DNA of 64,000 bases, taken from positions 1 through 64,000 of the forward strand of contig NZ_JAHUQD010000007.1 in NCBI RefSeq assembly GCF_023838525.1, read 5' to 3'. The position numbers and the translations under genes are program-made. This document shows, one piece after another, positions 10,433-19,321 of the stretch (its first letter is position 1; each line of letters opens with the position of its first letter). This DNA is from Caldicoprobacter algeriensis. GTDB lineage: Bacteria; Bacillota; Clostridia; Caldicoprobacterales; Caldicoprobacteraceae. The notes under the pieces are model-generated. The model had not been told where the DNA came from and did no database searches. It was given only the letters and a program-made list of their open reading frames with translations.

Positions 10433-11358
10433 ACTCTGTGCCAATAGAGGACATCGTTAAGGCTTTTGACCTTGAAGTTATATATATGAGCGATAACCCA
10501 AAGATTGGTATTACCACCAGCGATATCAACAGGCCAGGGCTTCAGTTTGCCGGGTTCTTTGATTATTTCGCCAGCGAAAGGGTCCAGGTAGTAGGGAAGA
10601 CCGAGATGACCTATCTTAACGGGCTGGATCCTCAGACCCGTTTTGAACGGTTGTGCCAGTTCTTTAAATACGATATCCCATGCCTTATAGTGTCCCGCGG
10701 CATGGAAGTGCCTGATTATCTGGTAGAAGCCGCAAAGAAATACGATCGCCCGGTGTTTCGTTCACAGCTGGTTACCACCAATCTGGTCAGCAAGCTTACC
10801 AGCTATCTGTCCTCTGCGCTGGCGCCCAGGATAACTCGCCACGGGGTATTGGTGGACGTGTATGGCGTTGGAGTTTTCTTGATGGGCGAGAGCGGTATAG
10901 GTAAAAGCGAGACGGCGTTGGAGCTCATCAAGAGAGGCCATCGTCTGGTAGCCGATGACGCGGTTGAAATAAAGAAGGTGGCCGACAATCGCCTGATCGG
11001 AGAGGCTCCCGAGCTCATAAGGCATTTTATGGAGATAAGAGGGATAGGCATAATAGACATTAAAGCCATGTATGGAGTGGGTGCGGTTATAAACAACAAG
11101 CCTCTGGATTTGGTGATACAGATGGAACTGTGGGATGACAACAAGGAGTATGATCGGCTGGGGCTGGATGAGGAATACATCGAGATTTTGGGCGTTAAGC
11201 TGCCCAAAATCGTGCTTCCGGTTCGGCCGGGGAGGAACCTGGCCATCATAGTTGAGGTTGCTGCACGCAATTTCCGGCTCAAAAACATGGGTTATCATGC
11301 TGCTCGCGAGCTGGATAACAGGCTTAACGCTTTGATACAGATGAACAGGGAAGGCTAA
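10429..11358 (+). CDS. hprK: HPr kinase/phosphorylase
   Basis: A bifunctional enzyme that phosphorylates HPr/Crh on Ser46 in response to glycolytic intermediates and reverses it with phosphate, driving CcpA-type catabolite control. Of 309 residues, the N-terminal domain is followed by a P-loop kinase core (LMGESGIGKSETALEL, about 151-166) and the family signature MEIRGIGIIDIKAMYGVGA near 200. It starts at TTG behind AGGGGGGAGG and is coupled to the HAD gene. Its likely substrate here is the Crh-like protein at 17616; no His15-type HPr gene is in the window. Confidence 0.96.
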   Translation: MNSVPIEDIVKAFDLEVIYMSDNPKIGITTSDINRPGLQFAGFFDYFASERVQVVGKTEMTYLNGLDPQTRFERLCQFFKYDIPCLIVSRGMEVPDYLVEAAKKYDRPVFRSQLVTTNLVSKLTSYLSSALAPRITRHGVLVDVYGVGVFLMGESGIGKSETALELIKRGHRLVADDAVEIKKVADNRLIGEAPELIRHFMEIRGIGIIDIKAMYGVGAVINNKPLDLVIQMELWDDNKEYDRLGLDEEYIEILGVKLPKIVLPVRPGRNLAIIVEVAARNFRLKNMGYHAARELDNRLNALIQMNREG

Positions 11359-11564
11359 CTTTTGCCGTATTCTCGGGGTTCCTGAGGATTTTGTGTGCTT
11401 TGATATGGCGCCGGTCTGTCCGCGTTTTAAAGAGCTCGACGTATTAAAGCAAAGGAATACTGTGTAGGCTATACAAATATAAATATGGAGTAAAGGGTTT
11501 TACAGGAGTTCTGAAAGAAGCCTCGTTCCTTGCAGGGCGGAAAGAACTTGACGGGAGGGGCAAT

Positions 11565-12815
11565 ATGAGTTTAAAGGTAAAACCATTTACTCTTTTTTTA
11601 TATGCGGCATTATTGGTTATTCTCCTTCTGGGGTGGCCGGCGCTGTCAAAAAGTTTAATGAGCTTCCCTGATCCACTGGAACCCCTTTTTAGAAAAAAGC
11701 CTGAATGGACAGGCTTGATAACGCTGTGGAATGTGAACTTCATAGACTGTGGAACGGGGAGCAATACCAGATGGCTAAACCTTCAGGTTGAACAGTTCGA
11801 AAAGCAGAATCCCGGCGTCTTCATTGATGTCAGGAACATTACCCCCGACAGGATGAAGATGTATTTCCAGGGAAATGCAGGGGATAATGTTCTGCCCGAT
11901 ATCATTGCTTTGCCGATATACGAGGATATAATACCCCATGATCTTTTGGTGGACCTGGACGATTTCTTCAGCCAAGAAGATTTAAGAAAGCTAAATCCCG
12001 TTGCCTATAAGCATGTTGTGAGGGACGGCAAGATGATAGGGGTGCCGTATATGATGGGGGTCTATGCCCTTGTGTTCAACGCTCAGCTGGCACACGAAAA
12101 GGAGGTCATCATCCCTGAAGGCCAGCTGGACTATACATTTTTGGATTCAGCGGTGAGGGCAATGACTTTTACAGAGAAGGAAGGCAGGGCTGAAAAGCGA
12201 TATTACGGCTTTTGCACGTACTCTGCGCCCTATAGCCGCCCTTTGCTGAGTATTATTCATGGTAACCAGGGGAAAATAGTAGATGAACGGGCTTACGGCT
12301 ATTTGATACAGTGGCATAGGGCTGGCGCTTTCCCGCCGGGCATGATGGACTTTTCTTACAACCAGGCCTGGGGCCTTTTTGCGGGTCAGGGCAGGGTTGG
12401 CGTAATGCTTGCGAATACCAGGGCCATATATCAGATGCGAGCTTTGCAGCAATCGGGCAAGGGATTTGAGATAGCCGTAAAAGGTTTACCAGCCGACAAA
12501 AAAGGCATGTTTTTAGACCAAATAGCAGCTTTTGGGATACTCAGGACCGATAACCACGTAAAGCTTGAACTGTGCGTATCTTTTTTAAAAGGATTGCTTG
12601 AGGATAAGGCACAGCAGGAGCTCAAAAGCATAGGCATGTTCCCTGTAATCAATACTGTAGGCGATATATACGCCGATGACCCGCAAATGCACCAGCTGGA
12701 GACCTCCCTTAAAAATTACGTGTACGGGCCAGGTGATGAACAAGCTGTACGGCTTTTGGAAAACGAATACGACAGGTTAAAACAGGAACTTAATACTCAA
12801 GCCATAGACCATTAA
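11565..12815 (+). CDS. Extracellular solute-binding protein, family 1-like
   Basis: A 416-residue periplasmic-binding fold protein with an N-terminal hydrophobic segment (about residues 8-25) that lacks a lipobox cysteine, so it is probably a membrane-anchored or secreted form. The region LQVEQFEKQNPGVFIDVRN and the later PYMMGVYALVFN resemble sugar ABC transporter binding proteins. No permease or ATPase gene is adjacent, so it may serve a transporter elsewhere or act as a sensor. It starts at ATG behind GGAGGGG. The 200 bp upstream show no other feature. Confidence 0.7.
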   Translation: MSLKVKPFTLFLYAALLVILLLGWPALSKSLMSFPDPLEPLFRKKPEWTGLITLWNVNFIDCGTGSNTRWLNLQVEQFEKQNPGVFIDVRNITPDRMKMYFQGNAGDNVLPDIIALPIYEDIIPHDLLVDLDDFFSQEDLRKLNPVAYKHVVRDGKMIGVPYMMGVYALVFNAQLAHEKEVIIPEGQLDYTFLDSAVRAMTFTEKEGRAEKRYYGFCTYSAPYSRPLLSIIHGNQGKIVDERAYGYLIQWHRAGAFPPGMMDFSYNQAWGLFAGQGRVGVMLANTRAIYQMRALQQSGKGFEIAVKGLPADKKGMFLDQIAAFGILRTDNHVKLELCVSFLKGLLEDKAQQELKSIGMFPVINTVGDIYADDPQMHQLETSLKNYVYGPGDEQAVRLLENEYDRLKQELNTQAIDH

Positions 12816-12818
12816 CGC

Positions 12819-12847
12819 TTGTCAATAAAATGAAAATGATTTAAACT
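12819..12847 (+). promoter_or_regulatory. Probable murB promoter
   Basis: -35 TTGTCA (12819-12824), a 17-bp spacer and -10 TAAACT (12842-12847), right after the solute-binding gene stop. Confidence 0.4.
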
Positions 12848-12899
12848 TAATGTTGTTGTATCAAATGTAACCTAAATTTGGATAAACAGGAGTTGTGCC

Positions 12900-13814
12900 A
12901 TGAATATCCATGAAGTATATAGAGAATTATCGAGCGTTATTCCTGAGAAACAGCTTCTTAAAGATGAGCCCATGAAGAACCATACATCATTTCGAATAGG
13001 TGGGCTTGCCGACTTGATGGTTCTTCCCTCCGAAATCGAACACATCCGCCATACTCTGAAGGCATGCCAAAAATGGAATGTGCCTTTTATGGTGATGGGC
13101 AACGGTTCCAATCTGCTGGTGAGGGACAAGGGCATAAGGGGTGTGGTTATTAAGATCGCAAACACCTTCAACGGCGTATGGGTTGAAGGTTGCTGTATAA
13201 GGGCCCAATCAGGAGCGCTTCTTTCTGCCCTTTCCAAAAAAGCGCTTCAGGCCGAACTCAAGGGGCTGGAGTTTGCAAGCGGTATACCCGGAACGCTGGG
13301 TGGAGCTATTGTCATGAATGCAGGAGCTTATGGCGGAGAGATGAAAGACGTGGTGGACTGGGTCAAGGTTATGGATGCCCAGGGGAACGAGTTTTGCCTC
13401 AGCAACGCTGAACTTGAATTTGGCTACCGTACCAGCTATGTTCAAAAAAAAGGGCTTATAGTGCTGGAGGCAAACATGGCTTTAAGCCATGGAAAGTATG
13501 AAGAGATAAAGGAGGTTATAGCCGATTTGACGCGCAAAAGGCAGGAAAAACAGCCTCTTTCCTTGCCCAGCGCGGGCAGCGTCTTCATGCGTCCACCGGG
13601 CTATTTTGCAGGCAAGCTCATAGAGGATGCCGGGCTCAAAGGTTTTAGGATAGGCGACGCTCAGGTGTCCGAAAAGCACGCAGGGTTTATAGTCAACCTG
13701 GGCAATGCCACTGCAAAGGATGTGTTGGCGCTGATTGAGCTTATCCAGCAAAGGGTTAAGGAGAAATACGGGGTAGAGCTGAAGCCTGAAATCAAGGTAG
13801 TAGGCGAAGGATGA
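12900..13814 (+). CDS. murB: UDP-N-acetylenolpyruvoylglucosamine reductase
   Basis: Reduces the enolpyruvyl group to lactyl, giving UDP-MurNAc for peptidoglycan. At 304 residues it is a short type II-like MurB. FAD-binding motifs are SFRIGGLADLMVLP, GNGSNLLVRDKGIRG and GIPGTLGGAIVMNAGAYGGE; the catalytic serine region is PSAGSVFMRP, and the C-terminus has EIKVVGE. It starts at ATG behind CAGGAG. It is followed at 12 bp by a PHP protein, in front of the rapZ-yvcK-whiA-crh block, as in other Firmicutes. Confidence 0.96.
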   Translation: MNIHEVYRELSSVIPEKQLLKDEPMKNHTSFRIGGLADLMVLPSEIEHIRHTLKACQKWNVPFMVMGNGSNLLVRDKGIRGVVIKIANTFNGVWVEGCCIRAQSGALLSALSKKALQAELKGLEFASGIPGTLGGAIVMNAGAYGGEMKDVVDWVKVMDAQGNEFCLSNAELEFGYRTSYVQKKGLIVLEANMALSHGKYEEIKEVIADLTRKRQEKQPLSLPSAGSVFMRPPGYFAGKLIEDAGLKGFRIGDAQVSEKHAGFIVNLGNATAKDVLALIELIQQRVKEKYGVELKPEIKVVGEG

Positions 13815-13826
13815 AGGGGTAATATT

Positions 13827-14576
13827 ATGGAATATCGCTTGATAGCCGATTATCATACACATACGCGCTATAGCCACGGGAAAGGCACAATTGAACAGAA
13901 CGTCATGGCAGCACGAAGGCGGGGGCTTAAGAGGATTGCCATAACCGATCACGGGTTTAACCACATCGGAATGGGCATGCGCCTTGAGGATATAGACAGG
14001 ATGAGGAGAGAGATCGATAGCTTGAGAAAAAAATACGACGACATAGAGATACTGTTTGGCGTAGAGGCCAATCTGATCAGCATGGAAGGGGATATAGACA
14101 TACCACAGGAGTATATAGGCGTTTTTGACATCATTTTGATGGGGTTTCATAAAGCGGTTATGCCATTCTCGCTTAAGGATGGATGGAGGCTGTTTTTAAA
14201 AAATGCTCTGCGCTCGGCAGTACCCCTCTGTGATGCTGAGAAGCTGCGATATGACAACACCATGGCCATGATACGGGCAATGGAGCGCTATCCCATTCAC
14301 ACCATCACTCATCCGGGAGCCAAGATAGACATAGACACACGCCTTCTTGCAAAACACGCCGTTAAACACAAAGTTTTCCTGGAAATAAACAGCAGCCATG
14401 GATTTATGACGGAGGAGTATGTCAGGATTGCAATGGAAGAGGGTGCCCTCTTTGTCATAAATAGCGATGCGCATACCCCTGAGAATGTAGGAAATATGGC
14501 GAGGGGTCTTATGATTGCCCAAAGGGCCGGGGTTCCTCCTGACAGGATTTTAAATTCACAAGATTTTTTGTATTAA
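13827..14576 (+). CDS. PHP-domain phosphoesterase
   Basis: A 249-residue stand-alone PHP domain. Metal-binding motifs are YHTHTRYSHG (residues 8-17), ITDHG, VEANLIS, and near the C-terminus HPGAKID, EINSS and NSDAHTPENVG. Such proteins are related to HisK-type histidinol phosphatase and to YcdX-type phosphoesterases; no his genes are nearby, so the substrate is undefined. It is co-directional with and close to murB (12 bp), so probably in one operon. Confidence 0.82.
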   Translation: MEYRLIADYHTHTRYSHGKGTIEQNVMAARRRGLKRIAITDHGFNHIGMGMRLEDIDRMRREIDSLRKKYDDIEILFGVEANLISMEGDIDIPQEYIGVFDIILMGFHKAVMPFSLKDGWRLFLKNALRSAVPLCDAEKLRYDNTMAMIRAMERYPIHTITHPGAKIDIDTRLLAKHAVKHKVFLEINSSHGFMTEEYVRIAMEEGALFVINSDAHTPENVGNMARGLMIAQRAGVPPDRILNSQDFLY

Positions 14577-14582
14577 ATGTGT

Positions 14583-14588
14583 TATAAT
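14583..14588 (+). promoter_or_regulatory. -10 box upstream of rapZ
   Basis: A perfect TATAAT at 14583-14588 lies in the 71-bp gap before rapZ. No good -35 is seen at 16-18 bp, so only the -10 is supported. Confidence 0.35.
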
Positions 14589-14647
14589 GTAATAGAAGTT
14601 TTGATACAGACAGTATAACGCATACAAAGGAAGGTAGGTAGTAGGGC

Positions 14648-15511
14648 ATGCGCTTCGTGATAGTCACCGGCCTGTCGGGAGCGGGCAAAACCCTTGCTAT
14701 TCGGTATATGGAGGATATGGGCTTCTTTTGCGTTGACAATTTGCCGCCAAAGCTTATTCCCAAATTTGCCGAGCTGTGTTATCAGTCGTCGGGCAAAATC
14801 GACAAGATCGCAATTGTGGTGGATATTCGCGGAGGAGGGTTCTTTGACGACCTGTTTGAGTGCCTGTACAACCTGAAGGAATTGGGATACGACTATGAAA
14901 TTCTATTCCTTGATGCTACCGATGATGTTCTGATAAAGCGCTATAAGGAAAGCAGGCGCATGCATCCCCTGGTAAGAGAGGGAAGAATAATCCAAGGGAT
15001 AAACATGGAGCGCGAGAGGCTAAAGAGCGTTAAAGAGAAGGCTACTTACGTCATAGATACCAGCTATATGCAACCCAAACAGCTAAAAGAAACCCTTCTC
15101 AATCTGTTTGGTGACAGTCAAGCCTCCCAGAGCATGGTCATTTCGGTTGTCTCATTTGGATACAAGAACGGCATTTTGGTGGATGCTGACCTGGTGTTTG
15201 ACGTGAGGTTTCTTCCAAACCCCTTTTATATAGATGAGCTCAAAAACCAGACGGGGAAGGATCCGGATGTCAGAAAGTATATTTTTTCTTTCCCAGAGAC
15301 ACAGATATTTTTAAATAAGATGGAAGACATGCTGGATTTTTTGATCCCTTATTATATTAAGGAAGGCAAGTCCCAGCTGGTGATAGGCGTAGGGTGCACA
15401 GGTGGGAAGCACCGCTCGGTAGCTATAGCCGATGCTATCTATGAAATGCTCAGAGGCAAAGGACACCGCGTCGATATTGCGCACCGTGATATCCAGAATA
15501 AGGAAGAGTGA
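14648..15511 (+). CDS. rapZ: RNase adapter / nucleotide-binding protein RapZ (YvcJ)
   Basis: A 287-residue P-loop protein: Walker A GLSGAGKT at residues 8-15, the DNLPP motif, a Walker B-like VVDIRG, and a C-terminal domain with [14 protein letters not shown]. In enterobacteria RapZ senses glucosamine-6-phosphate and steers small-RNA decay; in Bacillus YvcJ binds nucleotides and affects competence. Next come yvcK (6 bp), whiA and crh, the conserved Firmicutes order. It starts at ATG behind GGAAGGTAGG. Confidence 0.95.
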   Translation: MRFVIVTGLSGAGKTLAIRYMEDMGFFCVDNLPPKLIPKFAELCYQSSGKIDKIAIVVDIRGGGFFDDLFECLYNLKELGYDYEILFLDATDDVLIKRYKESRRMHPLVREGRIIQGINMERERLKSVKEKATYVIDTSYMQPKQLKETLLNLFGDSQASQSMVISVVSFGYKNGILVDADLVFDVRFLPNPFYIDELKNQTGKDPDVRKYIFSFPETQIFLNKMEDMLDFLIPYYIKEGKSQLVIGVGCTGGKHRSVAIADAIYEMLRGKGHRVDIAHRDIQNKEE

Positions 15512-15517
15512 TGAGGT

Positions 15518-16624
15518 ATGGGATTTGTGACAGGTGTGGCTGTAGGAATAGCGTTGGGCGCTGGTCTTTCGCGCGTGCTCAAGCGTTTGAAGCCCGCACG
15601 ATCAAGAAATAAAAAGTTTCAACAGCCGTTTCGCAATAAAAACGGACTATCCAAAGGGCCAAAGGTGGTGGCCATAGGCGGGGGTACCGGACTTTCAACC
15701 CTGCTTAGGGGGCTCAAGCTGTATACTTCGAATATAACGGCCGTTGTAACGGTGGCCGATGATGGCGGCAGCTCAGGGATGCTCCGGCAGGATTTGGGGA
15801 TATTGCCGCCAGGTGATATTAGGAACTGCATTTTGGCGCTTGCCGATGTGGAGCCCATTATGGAGCGGCTGCTTCAGTATCGTTTCAAAGAAGGTTCACT
15901 TAAGGGTCAAAATCTGGGCAACCTGCTTATAGCCGCCATGGTGGATATCGCCGATGGCTTTGTAAATGCCATAAAAGAGGTGAGCAGCGTACTGGCGGTT
16001 ACCGGTCGCGTGCTGCCGGTGTCACTTGAAAACGTTCACCTGGTGGCCAAGCTGGAGGATGGCACTATTATCCACGGCGAATCCAAGATTCCCGAGGAGC
16101 AGATGAAGAAGAACAGCCCTATAAAGGAGGTCTCCATGGACAATCCCGACTGCAGGGCACTGCCCGATGTGATAGAGGCCATCGAAGATGCCGATGTGGT
16201 GGTACTGGGACCGGGTAGCCTATATACCAGCATCATTCCAAACATCATAGTAAAGGAAGTAGCCGAGGCGCTGCGTCGAAGCCCGGCTTTAAAGATATAC
16301 GTGTGTAACGTGATGACACAGCCCGGGGAGACCACGGGCTATTCGGTTGTGGATCACGTCAACGCGATTATAAAGCACAGCGGAGCCAACATAATCGACG
16401 TTGTTTTAGTAAATCGTTCCAATTTTCCGGATGAGCTTTTAGAAAAATACAGGCTGGAAGGCGCGGCACCGGTTGATTGTTCCGATTTACATAAATTAAG
16501 AGATATGGGGATTAAATATGTGCAGGCAGATCTGTCTGACTTTTCAAGCGGCCTTATTAGGCACCATCCCCAAAAGTTGGCTTATGAGATCATCAAGATT
16601 GCCGAAGAAGCTGTAAAAAGGTGA
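15518..16624 (+). CDS. yvcK: Gluconeogenesis factor / uridylyl-sugar-binding protein YvcK
   Basis: A 368-residue member of the YvcK/CofD-like family. The P-loop-like VVAIGGGTGLSTLLRGLK is at about 50-67, followed by TVADDGGSSGMLR, PGDIRNC and LGPGSLYTSIIPN. In Bacillus it binds UDP-GlcNAc and is needed for growth on gluconeogenic carbon and for correct PBP1 placement. Unusually, about 25 N-terminal residues form a glycine-rich hydrophobic stretch (GFVTGVAVGIALGAGL) before the fold starts, suggesting membrane association. It lies in the rapZ-whiA operon. Confidence 0.95.
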   Translation: MGFVTGVAVGIALGAGLSRVLKRLKPARSRNKKFQQPFRNKNGLSKGPKVVAIGGGTGLSTLLRGLKLYTSNITAVVTVADDGGSSGMLRQDLGILPPGDIRNCILALADVEPIMERLLQYRFKEGSLKGQNLGNLLIAAMVDIADGFVNAIKEVSSVLAVTGRVLPVSLENVHLVAKLEDGTIIHGESKIPEEQMKKNSPIKEVSMDNPDCRALPDVIEAIEDADVVVLGPGSLYTSIIPNIIVKEVAEALRRSPALKIYVCNVMTQPGETTGYSVVDHVNAIIKHSGANIIDVVLVNRSNFPDELLEKYRLEGAAPVDCSDLHKLRDMGIKYVQADLSDFSSGLIRHHPQKLAYEIIKIAEEAVKR

Positions 16625-16649
16625 AAAGTTTAATACGGAGTGAGCTTCC

Positions 16650-17615
16650 ATGTCCTTTTCATCAACTGTAAAGAGCGAGCTATGCAGCATTCCGCTGGGC
16701 CAGAGCTGCTGCATAATGGCCGAGGTGGCTGCCTTTATTCACATAAACGGCACAATGTTATTTCTGGGGAATAATGAGGTAGGCTTGTATTTTAGCACAG
16801 AGAGCGCCCCGGTGGCTCGCCGTATATTTAAATTGATTAAAAGCAGGTATAAAGTGCAGCCCGAAATACTCATACGAAAGAATCAGAGATTGAAGAAGAA
16901 CAACATTTATATAGTAGCGGTTTTAAGCCCTTCGGAAGCCAGAGCGCTTTTAGAGGATGCCCATGTGCTTTACAAGGACGAGATGGGTAACACCAATATC
17001 TATGCAGGAATCCACTCAGCTCTTGTCGAAAATGAATGCTGCAGGCGGGCTTATCTGCGTGCAACTTTTCTCGGTGGCGGCTATATAAGCGATCCAGAAA
17101 AAAACTACCATTTGGAAATAGTGACTCATGATTTGCAGTATGCACAGGCCTTGAGCAGCTTGGTAGCATGCTTCGATTTGCATGCCAAAATCGTTGAAAG
17201 AAAGGGCAACCATGTGCTGTACTTCAAGGAGGGAGAAAATATAGCTCATTTTCTCAATATTATAGGTGCTCACCAGGCGCTGCTTGAGTTGGAGAATATA
17301 AGGGCATGTAAGGATATGCGCAACAACATCAACCGGATTGTAAACTGTGAAACGGCAAACTTAAGCAAGACGGTGAACGCCGCTATCAGGCAGATAGAGA
17401 ACATAGAATATATACGTCAGAGTATTGGTCTGCACAGGCTTTCACCGCAGCTTCGTGAAATTGCGGAGCTACGGCTTAAGTATAGGGATGCTAGTCTGAA
17501 GGAGTTGGGCAGCATGCTGGTTCCTCCCATTGGGAAGTCGGGGGTCAATCATCGTTTGCGAAAACTGGACGAAATTGCCGATGCACTGAGAGGAAAGAAA
17601 AAGGGGGAGATGTAG
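16650..17615 (+). CDS. whiA: DNA-binding protein WhiA
   Basis: 321 residues. The N-terminal half is a degenerate LAGLIDADG homing-endonuclease fold (RAYLRATFLGGGYISDPEKNYHLEIV, about 130-155). The C-terminal half is a WhiA helix-turn-helix (LSPQLREIAELRLKYRDASLKELGSML). WhiA is a sporulation regulator in actinobacteria and affects division and chromosome segregation in Bacillus. Its stop abuts the crh start with no gap, so translational coupling is likely. Confidence 0.95.
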   Translation: MSFSSTVKSELCSIPLGQSCCIMAEVAAFIHINGTMLFLGNNEVGLYFSTESAPVARRIFKLIKSRYKVQPEILIRKNQRLKKNNIYIVAVLSPSEARALLEDAHVLYKDEMGNTNIYAGIHSALVENECCRRAYLRATFLGGGYISDPEKNYHLEIVTHDLQYAQALSSLVACFDLHAKIVERKGNHVLYFKEGENIAHFLNIIGAHQALLELENIRACKDMRNNINRIVNCETANLSKTVNAAIRQIENIEYIRQSIGLHRLSPQLREIAELRLKYRDASLKELGSMLVPPIGKSGVNHRLRKLDEIADALRGKKKGEM

Positions 17616-17903
17616 GTGCTGGAGGCTAAGTTCACTATAGAACACCAGGCTGGACTGCAAGCGCGCCCGGCGGCTTTGTTTGTGCAGGTTGCAAGCAGGT
17701 TTGTGTCCCGCATATGGATTGCCAAAGGGCTTAAAAAGGTAAACGCCAAGAGCATCATGGGGGTTATGTCGCTGGGCGTACGGCAGGGGGATGAGGTCAC
17801 CATCATCATAGAGGGCGAGGATGAAAGCAAGGCCATGTCAGCCATACAGCGTTTGATTGCCTCCAACTTTTCAGAGGTACCGCACAACAATGCCTCATCG
17901 TGA
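17616..17903 (+). CDS. crh: Crh-like catabolite repression HPr paralog
   Basis: A 95-residue HPr-fold protein. The PTS phospho-acceptor His15 is replaced by Gln (AGLQARPAALFVQ, Gln15), while the regulatory Ser46 is kept (VNAKSIMGVMSL). This is the hallmark of Bacillus Crh, which cannot carry PTS phosphate but is phosphorylated on Ser46 by HprK and binds CcpA. The order rapZ-yvcK-whiA-crh matches Bacillus. It starts at GTG (17616) directly after the whiA stop, behind GGGGGAG. The enzyme that would modify it, HprK, is encoded at 10429. Confidence 0.9.
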   Translation: MLEAKFTIEHQAGLQARPAALFVQVASRFVSRIWIAKGLKKVNAKSIMGVMSLGVRQGDEVTIIIEGEDESKAMSAIQRLIASNFSEVPHNNASS

Positions 17904-17943
17904 TTTTATTGTATAGTGCACTTTTGGCGAAAATGGGAGCATA

Positions 17944-17972
17944 TTGTATATAGTGCGAGAAAGTGTTACAAT
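17944..17972 (+). promoter_or_regulatory. Promoter of the CBS/DRTGG regulator gene
   Basis: -35 TTGTAT (17944-17949), a 17-bp spacer and -10 TACAAT (17967-17972). A related TTGTATAGTGC stretch lies 40 bp upstream and could be a second, weaker promoter. Confidence 0.55.
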
Positions 17973-18009
17973 AGTGTCGAGCCATGTAAACTTGTAGAAG
18001 GGTGAGGGC

Positions 18010-19308
18010 ATGAGCACCAAGCACAACCTTATAATAGAGTATATTAAACAGCTGGAAGTTGGGACACGCATTTCGGTTCGCAGGATCGCCCAGCAGCTGG
18101 GGGTTAGTGAAGGTACCGCATACCGCGCCATAAAGGAAGCCGAGAGCCTGGAATACGTAAAGACCCTTCCACGGGTAGGTACAGTTCGTATAGAAAAGGT
18201 GGAAAAAAAGGACATCGAGAGGCTGACGTATGCAGAGGTTGTGTCCATAGTGGATGGCATGGTGCTTGGCGGTCGGAAAGGGCTGGACAAGACGTTGTCG
18301 CGCTTTGTCATAGGGGCTATGACCATCGATGCCATGAAAAAGTACCTTTCATCCGGAAGCCTGCTGATCGTCGGGAACAGGGAAGAAGCGCATCGCCTTG
18401 CACTGGAGAATGATTGTGCCGTTCTCATCACCGGTGGTTTTTCGTGCAGTCAGGAAATACGTGATCTGGCTGATGCCAAGGAACTTCCGGTCATAACGTC
18501 GACATATGATACCTTTACCATTGCTACAATGATCAATAAGGCCATATCCGAGCGGATGATAAAGAAGGATATTTTGCTGGTTGAGGACATCATGGTGCCC
18601 AATCCTCATTACCTCAGTATAAACGATACCATTGAAAAGTGGAGAATGCTGTTTTACACCACTGGCCACAGCAGATTCCCGGTAGTTGACCAAAACCACC
18701 ATGTAGTAGGGATTGTCACTTCCAAAGACATAGCCGATGCTGAGGGGAAGTCCATACAAGAGCTCATGACTCCAAACCCAATTACGGTAGGGCCCAAGAC
18801 CACGATAGCCTATGCTGCACACATAATGATCTGGGAAGGCATAGAGCTGCTGCCGGTGGTAGAGAACAAAAAGCTGGTGGGTATAGTGACCAACCAGGAC
18901 GTGATAAAGGCGCTTCAGTACATGAGCAGTCAGCCACAGGTGAGCGAAACGCTGGAGGATATGGTGCTGAAAGGGTTTCAAAATAAAAAGATAGAGGACG
19001 GGATGGTGTTTTACGGTTCGGTGTCTCCGATGCTGTTGAGCCAGATAGGCACTGCCAGCTGGAGCGCCATGACCATGCTGATGGCCACTGTTGGCAGCGT
19101 TGCCTTGAGAAAGTACAAGCAGCTGGATATAATACTGGATAGCTTTACTGTATACTTTGTAAAGCCGGTACAGCTAGATGATGAGCTGGAGGTCACGGCC
19201 AGGGTGATTGAGGAAAGCAGGCATTTCAATAAAGTTGAGGTCACCTGCTGTCATAATAAGGAACTGGTGGGCAAGGCGTTGTTGTCTGCCAAGAGCATGA
19301 AGAGATGA
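18010..19308 (+). CDS. HTH-DRTGG-CBS-hotdog regulator (YtoI-like)
   Basis: A 432-residue four-module protein. The N-terminal winged HTH (about 1-60, SVRRIAQQLGVSEGTAYRAI) is followed by a DRTGG domain (about 75-175, LIVGNREEAHRLALEND, VLITGGF), two CBS repeats (about 195-305, HSRFPVVDQNHHVVGIVTSKDI and LLPVVENKKLVGIVTNQDV), and a C-terminal hotdog thioesterase-like domain (about 325-430). The Bacillus YtoI family has this layout; CBS domains usually bind adenine nucleotides and the hotdog part may bind an acyl-CoA-like ligand. A role as ligand-responsive transcription regulator is inference. dnaE follows 13 bp later. Confidence 0.85.
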   Translation: MSTKHNLIIEYIKQLEVGTRISVRRIAQQLGVSEGTAYRAIKEAESLEYVKTLPRVGTVRIEKVEKKDIERLTYAEVVSIVDGMVLGGRKGLDKTLSRFVIGAMTIDAMKKYLSSGSLLIVGNREEAHRLALENDCAVLITGGFSCSQEIRDLADAKELPVITSTYDTFTIATMINKAISERMIKKDILLVEDIMVPNPHYLSINDTIEKWRMLFYTTGHSRFPVVDQNHHVVGIVTSKDIADAEGKSIQELMTPNPITVGPKTTIAYAAHIMIWEGIELLPVVENKKLVGIVTNQDVIKALQYMSSQPQVSETLEDMVLKGFQNKKIEDGMVFYGSVSPMLLSQIGTASWSAMTMLMATVGSVALRKYKQLDIILDSFTVYFVKPVQLDDELEVTARVIEESRHFNKVEVTCCHNKELVGKALLSAKSMKR

Positions 19309-19321
19309 GGAGGCTGGCAAG

